A DNA stretch of 64,000 nt from Streptomyces griseoviridis (GCF_005222485.1 NZ_CP029078.1:5979501-6043500), one strand, 5' to 3'; numbered from the stretch's first letter, positions 49,811 through 58,729 are shown. Numbers and translations: made by a program. Notes: a model not told the origin generated them from the sequence alone.

Positions 49811-50803
49811 TCACGCCTTGGAGTTGCGGGCCAGCTCCAGGGCGTACTCCGGCCACCACTGCCCGGCGTTCGGACCGCCCTCGCAGGTGCCGTCCGACTC
49901 GCCGGGCCGCTTGATCCACAGATAGGCGTCCAGGCCCGCCGTGCCGGTGTCGGTCGTCGGGCGGGTGCCCAGGGCCCGGCCGGGCGGGTTGCACCAGACG
50001 CCCTCCATCGGCCCGTTGCCGTTGCGGCTGGTGTCGACGACGAAGTGCTTGCCGCCCAGGGCGCGGGAGAGTTCGAGCCCGTACGCGGTGGTCCGCGCGT
50101 CGGTCTGGAAGTTGGAGACGTTCAGCGAGAACCCGTCGGCCCGCTCGACGCCCGCCCGCTTGAGCGGTTCGACGAGTTTCTGCGGCTCCTTGATCCAGGA
50201 CGGGTTCCCGGCGTCCAGGTAGACCTTGGTGCCCGGCTGCTGCTTCAGCCGCGTGATGGCCTCGCCGAGCAGCTGCTCGCGCTCCTGGTGGTACTCGGCC
50301 GGGGTGCAGCCGTCCGCGATGTGCGCGATCGCGTCGGGCTCCAGGACCACCAGGGCCTTGCCGTCGCCGAGCGCCTGCGCGAACTTCCCGATCCAGGCCC
50401 GGTAGGCGTCCGCGTCGGCCGCGCCGCCCGCCGAGTGCTGGCCGCAGTCCCGGTGCGGGATGTCGTACGCCACGAACAGCGCCGTGCGGCCCTCGTGCCC
50501 GGCCGACGCGGTCGCCGCCCGCACCAGCGGGCCCGGGTCGATCTCGCCGGCCGGCCACATCGCGACCGGCTCCTTCGCGATCCGGCCGAGGAGTTCGGCG
50601 TCCTGGTGCCGGCCCTGCTGCTGCCAGATCCTGATCTGCTCGGCGGCGGAGCCCGCCGGGTCGACCCAGAAGTCCGAGGAGACCGTGGCGCGCGCCTTCG
50701 AGGAGGCGGCGACGGTCGCCTCGTCGCCGCCGGGCGCGGACGAACAGCCCGCCGTGAGCCCGAGGGCCGTGAGGGTGGCGAGGGTGTGGATCAGCCGGGA
50801 CAT
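49811..50803 (-). CDS. cslZ: glycoside hydrolase family 6 lipoprotein (endoglucanase)
   Basis: The 330-residue protein begins with a lipoprotein signal ending LTAGC, so it is probably anchored outside the membrane. GH6 motifs are VAYDIPHRDC, LEPDAIAH, YLDAGN, GFSLNVSNF and WIKRPGESDGTC, which carry the catalytic and supporting aspartates. It faces glxA tail to tail with a gap of nine bases. I assign it as the cellulase partner of the csl system because of family and position. In S. coelicolor I recall the equivalent gene next to glxA as well. Confidence 0.88.
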   Translation of the reverse strand: MSRLIHTLATLTALGLTAGCSSAPGGDEATVAASSKARATVSSDFWVDPAGSAAEQIRIWQQQGRHQDAELLGRIAKEPVAMWPAGEIDPGPLVRAATASAGHEGRTALFVAYDIPHRDCGQHSAGGAADADAYRAWIGKFAQALGDGKALVVLEPDAIAHIADGCTPAEYHQEREQLLGEAITRLKQQPGTKVYLDAGNPSWIKEPQKLVEPLKRAGVERADGFSLNVSNFQTDARTTAYGLELSRALGGKHFVVDTSRNGNGPMEGVWCNPPGRALGTRPTTDTGTAGLDAYLWIKRPGESDGTCEGGPNAGQWWPEYALELARNSKA

Positions 50804-50963
50804 GCCGCTCCCTTGCGCGAGGGTGACGACGGTGACGGGCCGACCGGGCGAAGGCCGTCGAGCAAGGCCACCGAAGGGCCGTCAGAAGCCGTCGAAGAGA
50901 ATATGTCCGGCAATCGTTGCACAGCGTTATCTATCGGTACGGAACCGACATGAAGCGTGCGGG

Positions 50964-51947
50964 TCAGCCGTCCCCCGAGGCCAGCGCGATGCCCAGCGGG
51001 GTCCGCTCGTAGAGGACCTGGTGGCCGTAGCGGCGGGCGGTGAGCAGCCCGGCGTCCCGCAGCAGCGTCAGATGCGCCGAGACCGACGACGGCGCGAGCC
51101 CCAGCCTGCGGGCCAGCGCCGCGGTGCCCGCGGGCTCGTCGAGGGCGGCGAGCACCGCCGCCCGGCCCCGGCCGAGCAGCCGCACCAGGACGTCGGGCGC
51201 CCGGTCGGCGGGCCCCGACCACAGGCCGCCGATGCCCCGGGCCGGATAGACCACCGTCGGCTGCCAGGGCGGCTCGAAGGTGCTGATGACGTCAGGCCAG
51301 ACGAAGACGCTCGGCATCAGGACCAGGCCCTGCCCGTCCAGGTGCCGGTCGTGTTCGAGCCGCATGTCCACCGTGAGCGTCCCCTCCCGCCAGCCGAACC
51401 GCCGGTTCATCTCCGGCAGCAGCCCGCCGAGGCCCACCTCCGCCAGCCGCCGCGAGTGGAACGCCACATCGGCCTCGAGCAGGGTGCGCAGCCGGGGCCA
51501 GTCCGGCGCGATCAGCGCCCGCCAGGCGGTCTCCATCAGCTCGGTCAGCTCCCTGACCATCCCCGCCGGGTCCCGCAGCCACCGCCGCCCCCGCGCCGAC
51601 TCCGTCGCCCCCGGCGTGCAGGCGAGCGACTTCGCGGTGTCCTCGCGGGCCTGCTCGGGGTCGGTCGCCCGCACCGCCGCGATCTCCTCCTCGAAGGTCA
51701 CCGCGGGACCCAGCGGCGGCGGGCACAGCCAGTCGGGGCAGTGCCCCTTCTGCGGCATCAGCAGCCACAGCCCGGTCAGGTCGAGCCCGGCCGCCACCCT
51801 CGCCGACCTGCGCAGCCAGTGTGCGTGATAGCCCTGCCGCTCCGGGCGCTTGAGCATCCGCACCACCTCCTGCGTCTCCCAGAGCGGGGACAGCGCGAAC
51901 CGGCAGCGCAGAAAGTCGTCGCCACCGAAATGAAGCCGTGCGGGCAC
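50964..51947 (-). CDS. DUF5937/ArsR-type HTH regulator
   Basis: The 327-residue protein has a long N-terminal ligand-type region (RLHFGGDDFLRCRFALSPLWE, typical of DUF5937 proteins) and a C-terminal ArsR-like winged helix (ALARRLGLAPSSVSAHLTLLRDAGLLTARR). GTG 51947 has GGAGGG six bases upstream, while GTG 51953 directly abuts it. It is divergent from an MFS transporter and is the obvious candidate to control it. Confidence 0.85.
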   Translation of the reverse strand: MPARLHFGGDDFLRCRFALSPLWETQEVVRMLKRPERQGYHAHWLRRSARVAAGLDLTGLWLLMPQKGHCPDWLCPPPLGPAVTFEEEIAAVRATDPEQAREDTAKSLACTPGATESARGRRWLRDPAGMVRELTELMETAWRALIAPDWPRLRTLLEADVAFHSRRLAEVGLGGLLPEMNRRFGWREGTLTVDMRLEHDRHLDGQGLVLMPSVFVWPDVISTFEPPWQPTVVYPARGIGGLWSGPADRAPDVLVRLLGRGRAAVLAALDEPAGTAALARRLGLAPSSVSAHLTLLRDAGLLTARRYGHQVLYERTPLGIALASGDG

Positions 51948-52004
51948 GCGCACCCCTCCGTCACCACCGCCGTCCGGCCGAAGATTCGTCCCGGGCCGAA
52001 TCCC

Positions 52005-52010
52005 TAGGAT
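52005..52010 (+). promoter_or_regulatory. possible -10 box for the MFS gene
   Basis: TAGGAT lies 25 bases before the GTG at 52035 in the 87-bp divergent region shared with the ArsR-type gene. No clear -35 was found. Confidence 0.35.
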
Positions 52011-52034
52011 GCCGTACCGCCGCGACCCAGGCTC

Positions 52035-53294
52035 GTGCCCATGGCAGCACTCCCCACCCCGACCACAGACCCCGGCCGGACCGCCGGCTACGGCCGGGTC
52101 TTCGCCGTCCCCGAGTTCCGCGCCGTCTTCGCCGCCCACGCGCTCTCCCTGCTGGGTGTCGTCGTCAGCGAGATCGCGCTCTCCGTCCTGGTCTACGACC
52201 TCACCGGATCACCCCTGCTGAGCGCCCTCACCTTCGCCCTCGGCTTCCTGCCCTACCTGATCGGCGGCACCCTGCTCGCCGGGGTCGCCGACCGGTTCCC
52301 GGCCCGCCGGGTGCTGGTGGTCTGCGACCTGCTCTGCGCGGGCTGCGTCGCCCTGATGACGGTGACCGGCACCCACGTCGCCGTCCTGCTCGCGCTGCGC
52401 TGCGGGGTCGCCGTCGTCTCACCCGTGTTCCAGGGCACCCGGATGGCCACCCTCGCCGACATCCTCGGCGACGGTGACCTCTTCGTCCTCGGCCGCTCCC
52501 TGCTCCGGATCGTCTCGCAGAGCGCGCTGCTCATCGGCTACGGGCTCGGCGGACTGCTCCTCGTCGTCCTCGCCCCGCGCCACGCGCTGCTCGTCACCGT
52601 CGCCACCTTCTGCCTCTCGGCCCTGCTGCTGCGCTGCGGCACCCGGCCGAGGCCCGCCCGCGCCGCCACCGGGGGCGCCCTGGTCCGCGACGGCCTCAGC
52701 GGCACCCGGCGGGTCCTCGCCGACCGCCGCGTCCGCTGCCTGCTCCTCCTCTTCTGGACGCCCGCGATGTTCGCCGTCACCCCGGAGGCCCTCGCCGCGC
52801 CCTACGCCGACGACCTCGCCGCCGGCTCCGCCGGACTCGGCCTGCTGATGTGCGCGCTGCCGGTCGGCACCATCGCCGGCGAACTGTTCGCGGGCGCCAG
52901 GCTGCGCCCCGCCGCCCGCGAACGCGTCGCCCTCCCGCTGGTCTGCGCCACCCTCCTGCCCTACCTCGGCTTCGCGCTGCGCCCGGGGCTCGCCGTCTCC
53001 CTGCTCCTGCTGGTGGTCGCGGGCGCCGGGAGCGCCTACACGCTCGGCCTCGACCAGTGGTTCGTGCGGGCCGTCCCCGACGAACTGCGCGGCCGGGCGA
53101 TGACCGTGCTCACGGCGGGGCTGATGACCATCCAGGGCGCGGGCATGGCCCTGGCGGGAGTGGCCGCCGAGTTCGCCGGGGTGACGGCGACGGTGGCCGG
53201 CGCGGGGGTGCTCGGCACCGTCAGCAGCCTGCTGCTGGCCCGGGAGGCGGTGCGCACCCGACCGAAGGGCGAGACGGGGCTGACCGGCATGTGA
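52035..53294 (+). CDS. MFS transporter, enterobactin-exporter-like
   Basis: The 419-residue protein has about twelve membrane segments, ADRFPARRVLVV as the loop signature, and the PEFRAVFAAHALSLLG opening common in this group. The call is MFS export, and the substrate is unknown. The start is GTG 52035 or ATG 52041. It is divergent from the DUF5937/ArsR regulator and is followed closely by a MarR gene. Confidence 0.85.
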   Translation: MPMAALPTPTTDPGRTAGYGRVFAVPEFRAVFAAHALSLLGVVVSEIALSVLVYDLTGSPLLSALTFALGFLPYLIGGTLLAGVADRFPARRVLVVCDLLCAGCVALMTVTGTHVAVLLALRCGVAVVSPVFQGTRMATLADILGDGDLFVLGRSLLRIVSQSALLIGYGLGGLLLVVLAPRHALLVTVATFCLSALLLRCGTRPRPARAATGGALVRDGLSGTRRVLADRRVRCLLLLFWTPAMFAVTPEALAAPYADDLAAGSAGLGLLMCALPVGTIAGELFAGARLRPAARERVALPLVCATLLPYLGFALRPGLAVSLLLLVVAGAGSAYTLGLDQWFVRAVPDELRGRAMTVLTAGLMTIQGAGMALAGVAAEFAGVTATVAGAGVLGTVSSLLLAREAVRTRPKGETGLTGM

Positions 53295-53308
53295 CCGGCG
53301 GGTAAGGT
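53280..53308 (+). promoter_or_regulatory. promoter of the MarR gene, nearly leaderless
   Basis: CTGACC (53280-53285) and TAAGGT (53303-53308) are 17 bases apart. The -10 box sits at -14 to -9 from the GTG, so transcription should start at or within two bases of the start codon. The -35 overlaps the end of the MFS gene. Confidence 0.55.
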
Positions 53309-53316
53309 GTGATGCC

Positions 53317-53826
53317 GTGCCGAAACCGCTCAGTCTCCCCTTCGACCCCATCGCCCGCGCCGACGAACTCTGGAAACGGCGCTGGGGGAACGTGCCGTCC
53401 ATGGCGGCCATCACCTCGATCATGCGCGCGCAGCAGATCCTGCTGGCCGAGGTCGACGCGGTGGTGAAGCCGTACGGGCTGACGTTCGCGCGGTACGAGG
53501 CGCTGGTGCTGCTCACCTTCTCCAAGGCGGGCGAACTCCCGATGTCGAAGATCGGCGAGCGCCTGATGGTGCACCCCACGTCGGTGACGAACACCGTCGA
53601 CCGCCTGGTCAGATCGGGCCTGGTCGCCAAGCGCCCGAACCCCAACGACGGCCGCGGCACCCTCGCCACGATCACCGAGAAGGGCCGCGAGGTCGTCGAC
53701 GCGGCGACCGCGGACCTGATGGCGATGGACTTCGGCCTGAGCGCGTACGACGCGGAGGAGTGCGCGGAACTCTTCGCGATCCTGCGCCCTCTGCGGGTGG
53801 CGGCCAGCGACTTCCGGGAGGAGTGA
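53317..53826 (+). CDS. MarR-family transcriptional regulator
   Basis: The 169-residue protein has the MarR fold: VVKPYGLTFARYEALVLLTF, recognition region IGERLMVHPTSVTNTVDRLVRSGLV, then wing KRPNPNDGRGTLATITEKG. It begins MPKPLSLPFDPIARADELW, a tail common in actinobacterial members linked to acyl-CoA genes. The perfect palindrome at 54867-54890 is the nearest operator of suitable size, so this protein is one candidate to bind it. Confidence 0.9.
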   Translation: MPKPLSLPFDPIARADELWKRRWGNVPSMAAITSIMRAQQILLAEVDAVVKPYGLTFARYEALVLLTFSKAGELPMSKIGERLMVHPTSVTNTVDRLVRSGLVAKRPNPNDGRGTLATITEKGREVVDAATADLMAMDFGLSAYDAEECAELFAILRPLRVAASDFREE

Positions 53827-54011
53827 CCCGGGCGTCGCGGCGCGGCTGCTCCCGCGGGTCAACGCCCGTCCGGCGCGTAGCACCCGCAGGTGATCCTTCC
53901 CGCGCAAGAACGATCCGGCGGCCCGTGCCCGCCGTCCCGGCTGCGATCTTGTCGATCGGTCCCCATCCGGACGCAGCGGCTCCGGAGCCATCGACCCACC
54001 GGGAACTCGTT

Positions 54012-54488
54012 GTGCCCACACTCCGGAACGCCGTCCGACTCCTCTCGACGGCGGGATGCGCGGCCGCGTTCGCCGCGGCCATGACCCTCGGCGGCGGGGC
54101 GGCGCACGCCAGTGCCACCGGGACGTCGCCGCTCGCGACGTTCAGCTACGACCTGCACGGGGTCGGCGTGACCGTCCCGACCGGCTGCTTCCTGACGCAC
54201 TCGATCAAGGGCACCGGCAAGCGGATCAGCCGCCAGCTGGCGGGGGTGGACTGCGTCGGCCTCGCCGCGACCTTCTCCAGCTTCTGCAACTGGAGGATCG
54301 ACTTCACCTACGCGGACACCGCGAACCGGATCTACCGGACCTCACGCGGAGCGACGCACACCGAGTGCAAGGGCGATCCGCTGCGGCGGGTCGCAGGGCA
54401 GCGGCTCCCCGCGTACGGCAAGGCGTGCGCGCGGTTCTACGTGAACGGGCAGCGGCGCGCGGCGCAGTGCCACTTCATCACCGCGTGA
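54012..54488 (+). CDS. secreted small protein with six cysteines
   Basis: The 158-residue product has a signal peptide (about 1-34, ending AAHA). The mature part holds six cysteines in VPTGCFLTH, GVDCVGLA, SFCNWR, TECKGD, KACARF and AQCHF, enough for three disulfides. It is basic and of unknown function, and no known toxin, inhibitor or enzyme motif was recognised. GTG 54012 has GGGAA six bases upstream. A longer open frame back to 53760 overlaps the MarR gene and is rejected. Confidence 0.75.
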   Translation: MPTLRNAVRLLSTAGCAAAFAAAMTLGGGAAHASATGTSPLATFSYDLHGVGVTVPTGCFLTHSIKGTGKRISRQLAGVDCVGLAATFSSFCNWRIDFTYADTANRIYRTSRGATHTECKGDPLRRVAGQRLPAYGKACARFYVNGQRRAAQCHFITA

Positions 54489-54491
54489 GAA

Positions 54492-54833
54492 TCAGACGGC
54501 GGCGGCCTTGGCGGTGGCGTCCTCCGCGACCAGAGGCGTCACCTCCCGGGTCACCCGGCGCTCCACGAAGAACGCGGCCGTCGGGATGGTGCCGGCGAGC
54601 AGCACCCAGCCGAGCCGGGCCAGCGGCATCTTCGCCTTGGAGCCCAGGTCGAAGGCGACGATCAGGTACACCAGGTACAGCCATCCGTGAGCGATGCCGA
54701 CCACGGTGACGAACCCGTCGAACCCGTCCAGGCCCAGCAGTCGCTTGCCGATCACACCGATCGTCAGCAGCACGAGCAGGACCGCGGTCACATAGGCCAT
54801 CACCCGGTAACGGGTCAGGACGCTCTTCTTCAT
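54492..54833 (-). CDS. DUF3817 membrane protein
   Basis: The 113-residue protein has three membrane helices (about 13-32, 40-62 and 70-92) and AHGWLYLVYLIVAF, typical of DUF3817. A second member is at 45.2 kb. It is divergent from icmA, and its start is 34 bp from the 24-bp palindrome, so both may be controlled together. TACCCT at -13 to -8 hints at a leaderless message. Confidence 0.85.
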   Translation of the reverse strand: MKKSVLTRYRVMAYVTAVLLVLLTIGVIGKRLLGLDGFDGFVTVVGIAHGWLYLVYLIVAFDLGSKAKMPLARLGWVLLAGTIPTAAFFVERRVTREVTPLVAEDATAKAAAV

Positions 54834-54866
54834 GCCGTCGAGGGTAGCGGGTGGTTTGCCATCGAC

Positions 54867-54890
54867 ATTTACTAGGACGTCCTAGTAAAT
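54867..54890. promoter_or_regulatory. perfect 24-bp palindrome before icmA
   Basis: The half-site is ATTTACTAGGAC, followed by its exact complement. It ends seven bases before the icmA ATG, and TCGACA (54862-54867) and TAAATT (54886-54891) are 18 bases apart at its edges. Binding here would block the icmA promoter and likely that of the DUF3817 gene. Confidence 0.85.
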
Positions 54891-54897
54891 TCGAAGC

Positions 54898-56598
54898 ATG
54901 GACGCTGACGCCATCGAGGAGGGCCGCCGACGGTGGCAGGCCCGGTACGACGCCGCACGTACGCGTGAGGCCGACTTCACCACGCTCTCCGGGGACCCCG
55001 TGGAGCCCGTGTACGGGCCCCGTCCCGGGGACGTGTACGACGGGTTCGAGCGGATCGGGTGGCCGGGGGAGTACCCCTACACGCGCGGGCTCCACGCCAC
55101 CGGGTACCGGGGGCGGACCTGGACGATCCGGCAGTTCGCCGGGTTCGGGAACGCCGAGCAGACCAACGCGCGCTACAAGATGATCCTCGCCAACGGCGGC
55201 GGCGGACTCTCCGTGGCCTTCGACATGCCGACCCTGATGGGACGCGACTCCGACGACGGGCGCGCGCTCGGCGAGGTCGGGCACTGCGGGGTCGCCATCG
55301 ACTCCGCCGCCGACATGGAGGTGCTGTTCCGGGACATCCCGCTCGGGGACGTCACCACCTCCATGACGATCAGCGGACCCGCCGTCCCCGTCTTCTGCAT
55401 GTACCTCGTCGCCGCCGAACGCCAGGGCGTCGACCCCGGCGTGCTCAACGGCACCCTCCAGACCGACATCTTCAAGGAGTACATCGCCCAGAAGGAGTGG
55501 CTGTTCAAGCCCGAGCCGCACCTGCGCCTCATCGGCGACCTGATGGAGTACTGCGCGGCCGGCATCCCCGCCTACAAGCCGCTCTCCGTCTCCGGCTACC
55601 ACATCCGCGAGGCCGGGGCCACGGCCGCGCAGGAGCTGGCCTACACCCTCGCCGACGGCTTCGGCTACGTCGAGCTGGGCCTCAGCCGCGGACTCGACGT
55701 CGACGTCTTCGCACCCGGCCTCTCCTTCTTCTTCGACGCGCACGTCGACTTCTTCGAGGAGATCGCCAAGTTCCGCGCCGCCCGCCGGATCTGGGCCCGC
55801 TGGATGCGCGACGTCTACGGCGCCACCTCCGACAAGGCGCAGTGGCTGCGCTTCCACACCCAGACCGCGGGCGTCTCGCTCACCGCCCAGCAGCCGTACA
55901 ACAACGTGGTGCGCACCGCCGTCGAGGCGCTTGCCGCGGTGCTCGGCGGCACCAACTCGCTTCACACCAACGCCCTGGACGAGACCCTCGCCCTGCCCAG
56001 CGAGCAGGCCGCCGAGATCGCCCTGCGCACCCAGCAGGTCCTGATGGAGGAGACCGGCGTCGCCAACGTCGCCGACCCGCTGGGCGGTTCCTGGTACGTC
56101 GAGCAGCTCACCGACCGGATCGAGGCGGACGCCGAGAAGATCTTCGAGCAGATCAAGGAGCGCGGCCTGCGCGCCCACCCGGACGGGCAGCACCCTGTCG
56201 GGCCGATCACCTCGGGCATCCTGCGCGGCATCGAGGACGGCTGGTTCACCGGCGAGATCGCCGAGTCCGCCTTCCGCTACCAGCGCTCCGTGGAGAAGGG
56301 CGACAAGCGGGTCGTCGGGGTCAACGCGCACACCGGGTCCGTCACCGGCGACCTGGAGATCCTGCGGGTCAGCCACGAGGTGGAGCGCGACCAGGTGCGC
56401 GCCCTCGCCGACCGGCGCTCCGCCCGCGACGAACCCCGGGTGCGCGCCGCCCTCGACGCCATGCTGGACGCGGCCCGCTCCGGCGCCAACATGATCGCCC
56501 CGATGCTGGACGCCGTCCGCGCGGAGGCGACCCTCGGCGAGATCTGCGGCGTGCTGCGCGACGAGTGGGGGGTGTACACCGAACCCGCGGGGTTCTGA
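54898..56598 (+). CDS. icmA: isobutyryl-CoA mutase large subunit
   Basis: IcmA is the substrate-binding subunit of adenosylcobalamin-dependent isobutyryl/n-butyryl-CoA mutase, linking valine breakdown with butyryl-CoA and polyketide precursors. The 566-residue length equals known IcmA. It ends its TIM barrel after [19 protein letters not shown] and lacks the B12-binding domain, which a separate IcmB would provide. YPYTRGLH and [15 protein letters not shown] near the start match the family. The call over methylmalonyl-CoA mutase rests on length and N-terminus. The B12 subunit and MeaB are elsewhere; meaB is in this window. Confidence 0.9.
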   Translation: MDADAIEEGRRRWQARYDAARTREADFTTLSGDPVEPVYGPRPGDVYDGFERIGWPGEYPYTRGLHATGYRGRTWTIRQFAGFGNAEQTNARYKMILANGGGGLSVAFDMPTLMGRDSDDGRALGEVGHCGVAIDSAADMEVLFRDIPLGDVTTSMTISGPAVPVFCMYLVAAERQGVDPGVLNGTLQTDIFKEYIAQKEWLFKPEPHLRLIGDLMEYCAAGIPAYKPLSVSGYHIREAGATAAQELAYTLADGFGYVELGLSRGLDVDVFAPGLSFFFDAHVDFFEEIAKFRAARRIWARWMRDVYGATSDKAQWLRFHTQTAGVSLTAQQPYNNVVRTAVEALAAVLGGTNSLHTNALDETLALPSEQAAEIALRTQQVLMEETGVANVADPLGGSWYVEQLTDRIEADAEKIFEQIKERGLRAHPDGQHPVGPITSGILRGIEDGWFTGEIAESAFRYQRSVEKGDKRVVGVNAHTGSVTGDLEILRVSHEVERDQVRALADRRSARDEPRVRAALDAMLDAARSGANMIAPMLDAVRAEATLGEICGVLRDEWGVYTEPAGF

Positions 56599-56710
56599 AG
56601 GGACCGCGGGCTCCGCGGGCGTCACAGGTTCGGCGGCTCCTGCGGCTCCTGCGGCTCCTGCGGTTTCGGCGGCCCGGGGTGGCCGCCGCGTTCGGCGTGG
56701 GCCGGCGCCG

Positions 56711-57346
56711 TCATCCCGGGTCGGGTGCCACCGCGCCCGCCAGGCCCAGCAGCAGCACCCGGGTGAACCCGCGGACCCACTCCTCGTCCGCGGGTTCCGC
56801 GCTGACCAGGGTGCGGTGCACGACCGCCCCCGCGACCACGTCGAAGATGAGGTCGACCGTGCGGGCGGTCCGCGCGGGGTCGCTCTCCCGGGGGAGTTCG
56901 CCGCGCGCCTGCGCGCGGGCCCTGCCCTCGAGCACCAGGCGCTTCTGACGGTCCACGATCGACGCCCTGATCCGCTCGCGCAGCGCCTCGTCACGGGTCG
57001 ACTCCGCGACCACCGCCATCAGCCCGCTCCTGGCCTCCGGGCGGGCCAGGATCGCCGCGAACTGGAGCACCACGCCCTCGACGTCGGCGGCGAGCGAGCC
57101 GCGGTCGGGCAGCCGCAGCGCGTCGAAGAGTTCCGCGACGGCGTCCACGACCAGTTCGTTCTTGCCCGACCAGCGGCGGTAGAGAGTCGTCTTGGCGACC
57201 CCGGCCCGGCAGGCGACGTCCACCAGGGTGAGCTTCGACCAGCCCAGTTCGACCAGCGCCTCCCGGGTGGCGGCCAGGATCGCGGCGTCGGCGGCGGCGC
57301 TGCGCGGACGTCCCGTGGCCCGCCGGGCGGGGGTGCGGCTCTGCAT
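56711..57346 (-). CDS. TetR-family transcriptional regulator
   Basis: The 211-residue protein has an N-terminal TetR helix-turn-helix (ILAATREALVELGWSKLTLVDVACRAGVAKTTLYRRWSGK in pieces) and a helical ligand-binding C-terminus. ATG 57346 has TATCGT at -12 to -7 (57358-57353), suggesting a leaderless message. The palindrome at 57492-57508 upstream may be its operator. It converges with icmA. Confidence 0.9.
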   Translation of the reverse strand: MQSRTPARRATGRPRSAAADAAILAATREALVELGWSKLTLVDVACRAGVAKTTLYRRWSGKNELVVDAVAELFDALRLPDRGSLAADVEGVVLQFAAILARPEARSGLMAVVAESTRDEALRERIRASIVDRQKRLVLEGRARAQARGELPRESDPARTARTVDLIFDVVAGAVVHRTLVSAEPADEEWVRGFTRVLLLGLAGAVAPDPG

Positions 57347-57491
57347 TCCCCGACGATAACGGCCGGGGCCCGCCGCGCCGAGGGGTCGGAACCCGCGAGC
57401 CCGCCCGGCCGTTGAGGTGATGCGGCGGTTCTGTGACGCCGTGAGGGAGATCACCGGGGGGCGCTGTCCGCGACGCCCCTCCTGCCCTTAC

Positions 57492-57508
57492 GCTACGAGT
57501 CGTAGCGA
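57492..57508. promoter_or_regulatory. 17-bp palindrome, candidate TetR operator
   Basis: CGCTACGA (57492-57499), one centre base, then TCGTAGCG (57501-57508). It lies between the divergent TetR and thioredoxin-TPR genes, 146 and 122 bp from their starts. This size fits a TetR-family operator. Confidence 0.6.
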
Positions 57509-57630
57509 AACCACTGGGCGCGGGGTGGGGACCCCGGAGCCGACCACGGGTGGCGAGCGTCGCACGGCAGGTGGGGACCTGCTTCCAGGACGCTTTTCAC
57601 TCACGCGCGGGAACGGGGGAGGATAGACGC

Positions 57631-58605
57631 ATGCAGCCACGGAACATGTCCATGAGCGGGGTCGTCGACCTCGCCGCGGTGAAGGCGGCCCAGGAGGCCA
57701 AGGCCAAGGCGGAGCAGGCTCGCGCCGAAGCCGCCAGGCAGGGCGGCGGCCCCGGCGCCGTCTCCCCGGCCGACCTCGTCATCGACGTCGACGAGGCCGG
57801 TTTCGACCGCGACGTCTTGCAGCGCTCCACCGAGGTGCCCGTCGTCATCGACTTCTGGGCCGAGTGGTGCCAGCCCTGCAAGCAGTTGAGCCCGGTCCTC
57901 GAACGGCTCGCCGTCGAGTACGCGGGCCGCTTCCTGCTCGCCAAGATCGACGTCGACGCCAACCAGATGCTGATGCAGCAGTTCGGCGTCCAGGGCATCC
58001 CGGCCGTCTTCGCCGTGGTGGCCGGGCAGGCCCTCCCGCTGTTCCAGGGCGCGGCGGGCGAGGAGCAGATCCGGCAGACCCTCGACCAGCTGGTGCAGGT
58101 CGCCGAGGAGCGCTTCGGGCTGACCGGCCTGGTCGTCGACCCCGAGGCGGAGCCCGGCGACCGCACGGCGCCTGAGATCCCGGTCGGCCCCTACGACGCG
58201 CTGCTCGAAGCCGCCGTCCAGGCGCTGGACGCGGGGGACCTGGCCGGCGCGGTGCAGGCGTACAAGAACGTGCTGAGCGACGACCCGGGCAACCCGGAGG
58301 CCAAACTCGGGCTCGCGCAGGCCGAGTTGCTCCAGCGGGTGGAGGGTCTCGACCCGCAGCGGGTGCGTCAGGAGGCCGCGTCCGCGCCGTCGGACGTCGC
58401 CGCGCAGATCGCCGCGGCCGACCTCGATCTGGTCGGCGGGCACGTGGAGGACGCCTTCGGGCGGCTCATCGACACCGTGCGCCGCACGGCGGGCGACGAC
58501 CGCGACACCGTCCGGCTGCGGCTGCTCGAGCTGTTCGAGGTCGTCGGCGCGGAGGACCCGCGGGTGGCGACCGCGCGGCGGGCGCTCGCACGGGCGCTGT
58601 TCTGA
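57631..58605 (+). CDS. thioredoxin-TPR protein (CnoX-like)
   Basis: The 324-residue protein has an Ala/Lys-rich N-terminus, a thioredoxin domain with C80-Q-P-C83 (WCQPCKQ) rather than the usual CGPC, then a TPR-type helical domain (about 185-324). This order matches CnoX/YbbN chaperone-redox proteins, which protect clients from oxidation. ATG 57631 has GGGGGAGGA upstream. An in-frame start at 57550 would add 27 residues. Both active-site cysteines remain, so redox activity is possible. Confidence 0.87.
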   Translation: MQPRNMSMSGVVDLAAVKAAQEAKAKAEQARAEAARQGGGPGAVSPADLVIDVDEAGFDRDVLQRSTEVPVVIDFWAEWCQPCKQLSPVLERLAVEYAGRFLLAKIDVDANQMLMQQFGVQGIPAVFAVVAGQALPLFQGAAGEEQIRQTLDQLVQVAEERFGLTGLVVDPEAEPGDRTAPEIPVGPYDALLEAAVQALDAGDLAGAVQAYKNVLSDDPGNPEAKLGLAQAELLQRVEGLDPQRVRQEAASAPSDVAAQIAAADLDLVGGHVEDAFGRLIDTVRRTAGDDRDTVRLRLLELFEVVGAEDPRVATARRALARALF

Positions 58606-58689
58606 GCGGGGCGCGGGGCCGGTTCTGACCAGTCGTTAAACACGACGGCGGGTGATGCCCGGGTGAAAGATCTGCCGACGGACCGTCAT

Positions 58690-58727
58690 GCGGCCGCGCT
58701 TTACCAAAACTTGGTAATCGCGGCCGC
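58690..58727. promoter_or_regulatory. nested palindrome A (TTACCAA-N3-TTGGTAA within GCGGCCGC arms)
   Basis: GCGGCCGC (58690-58697) and a second GCGGCCGC (58720-58727) flank TTACCAA (58701-58707) and TTGGTAA (58711-58717). The inner AT-rich core in GC arms resembles an operator more than a terminator. Confidence 0.6.
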
Positions 58728-58729
58728 TG

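Noticed and set aside
53760..54011. 84-residue N-terminal extension of the six-cysteine protein
   Set aside because: It overlaps the MarR gene, is Arg/Pro-rich, and a signal peptide with its own binding site begins at 54012.
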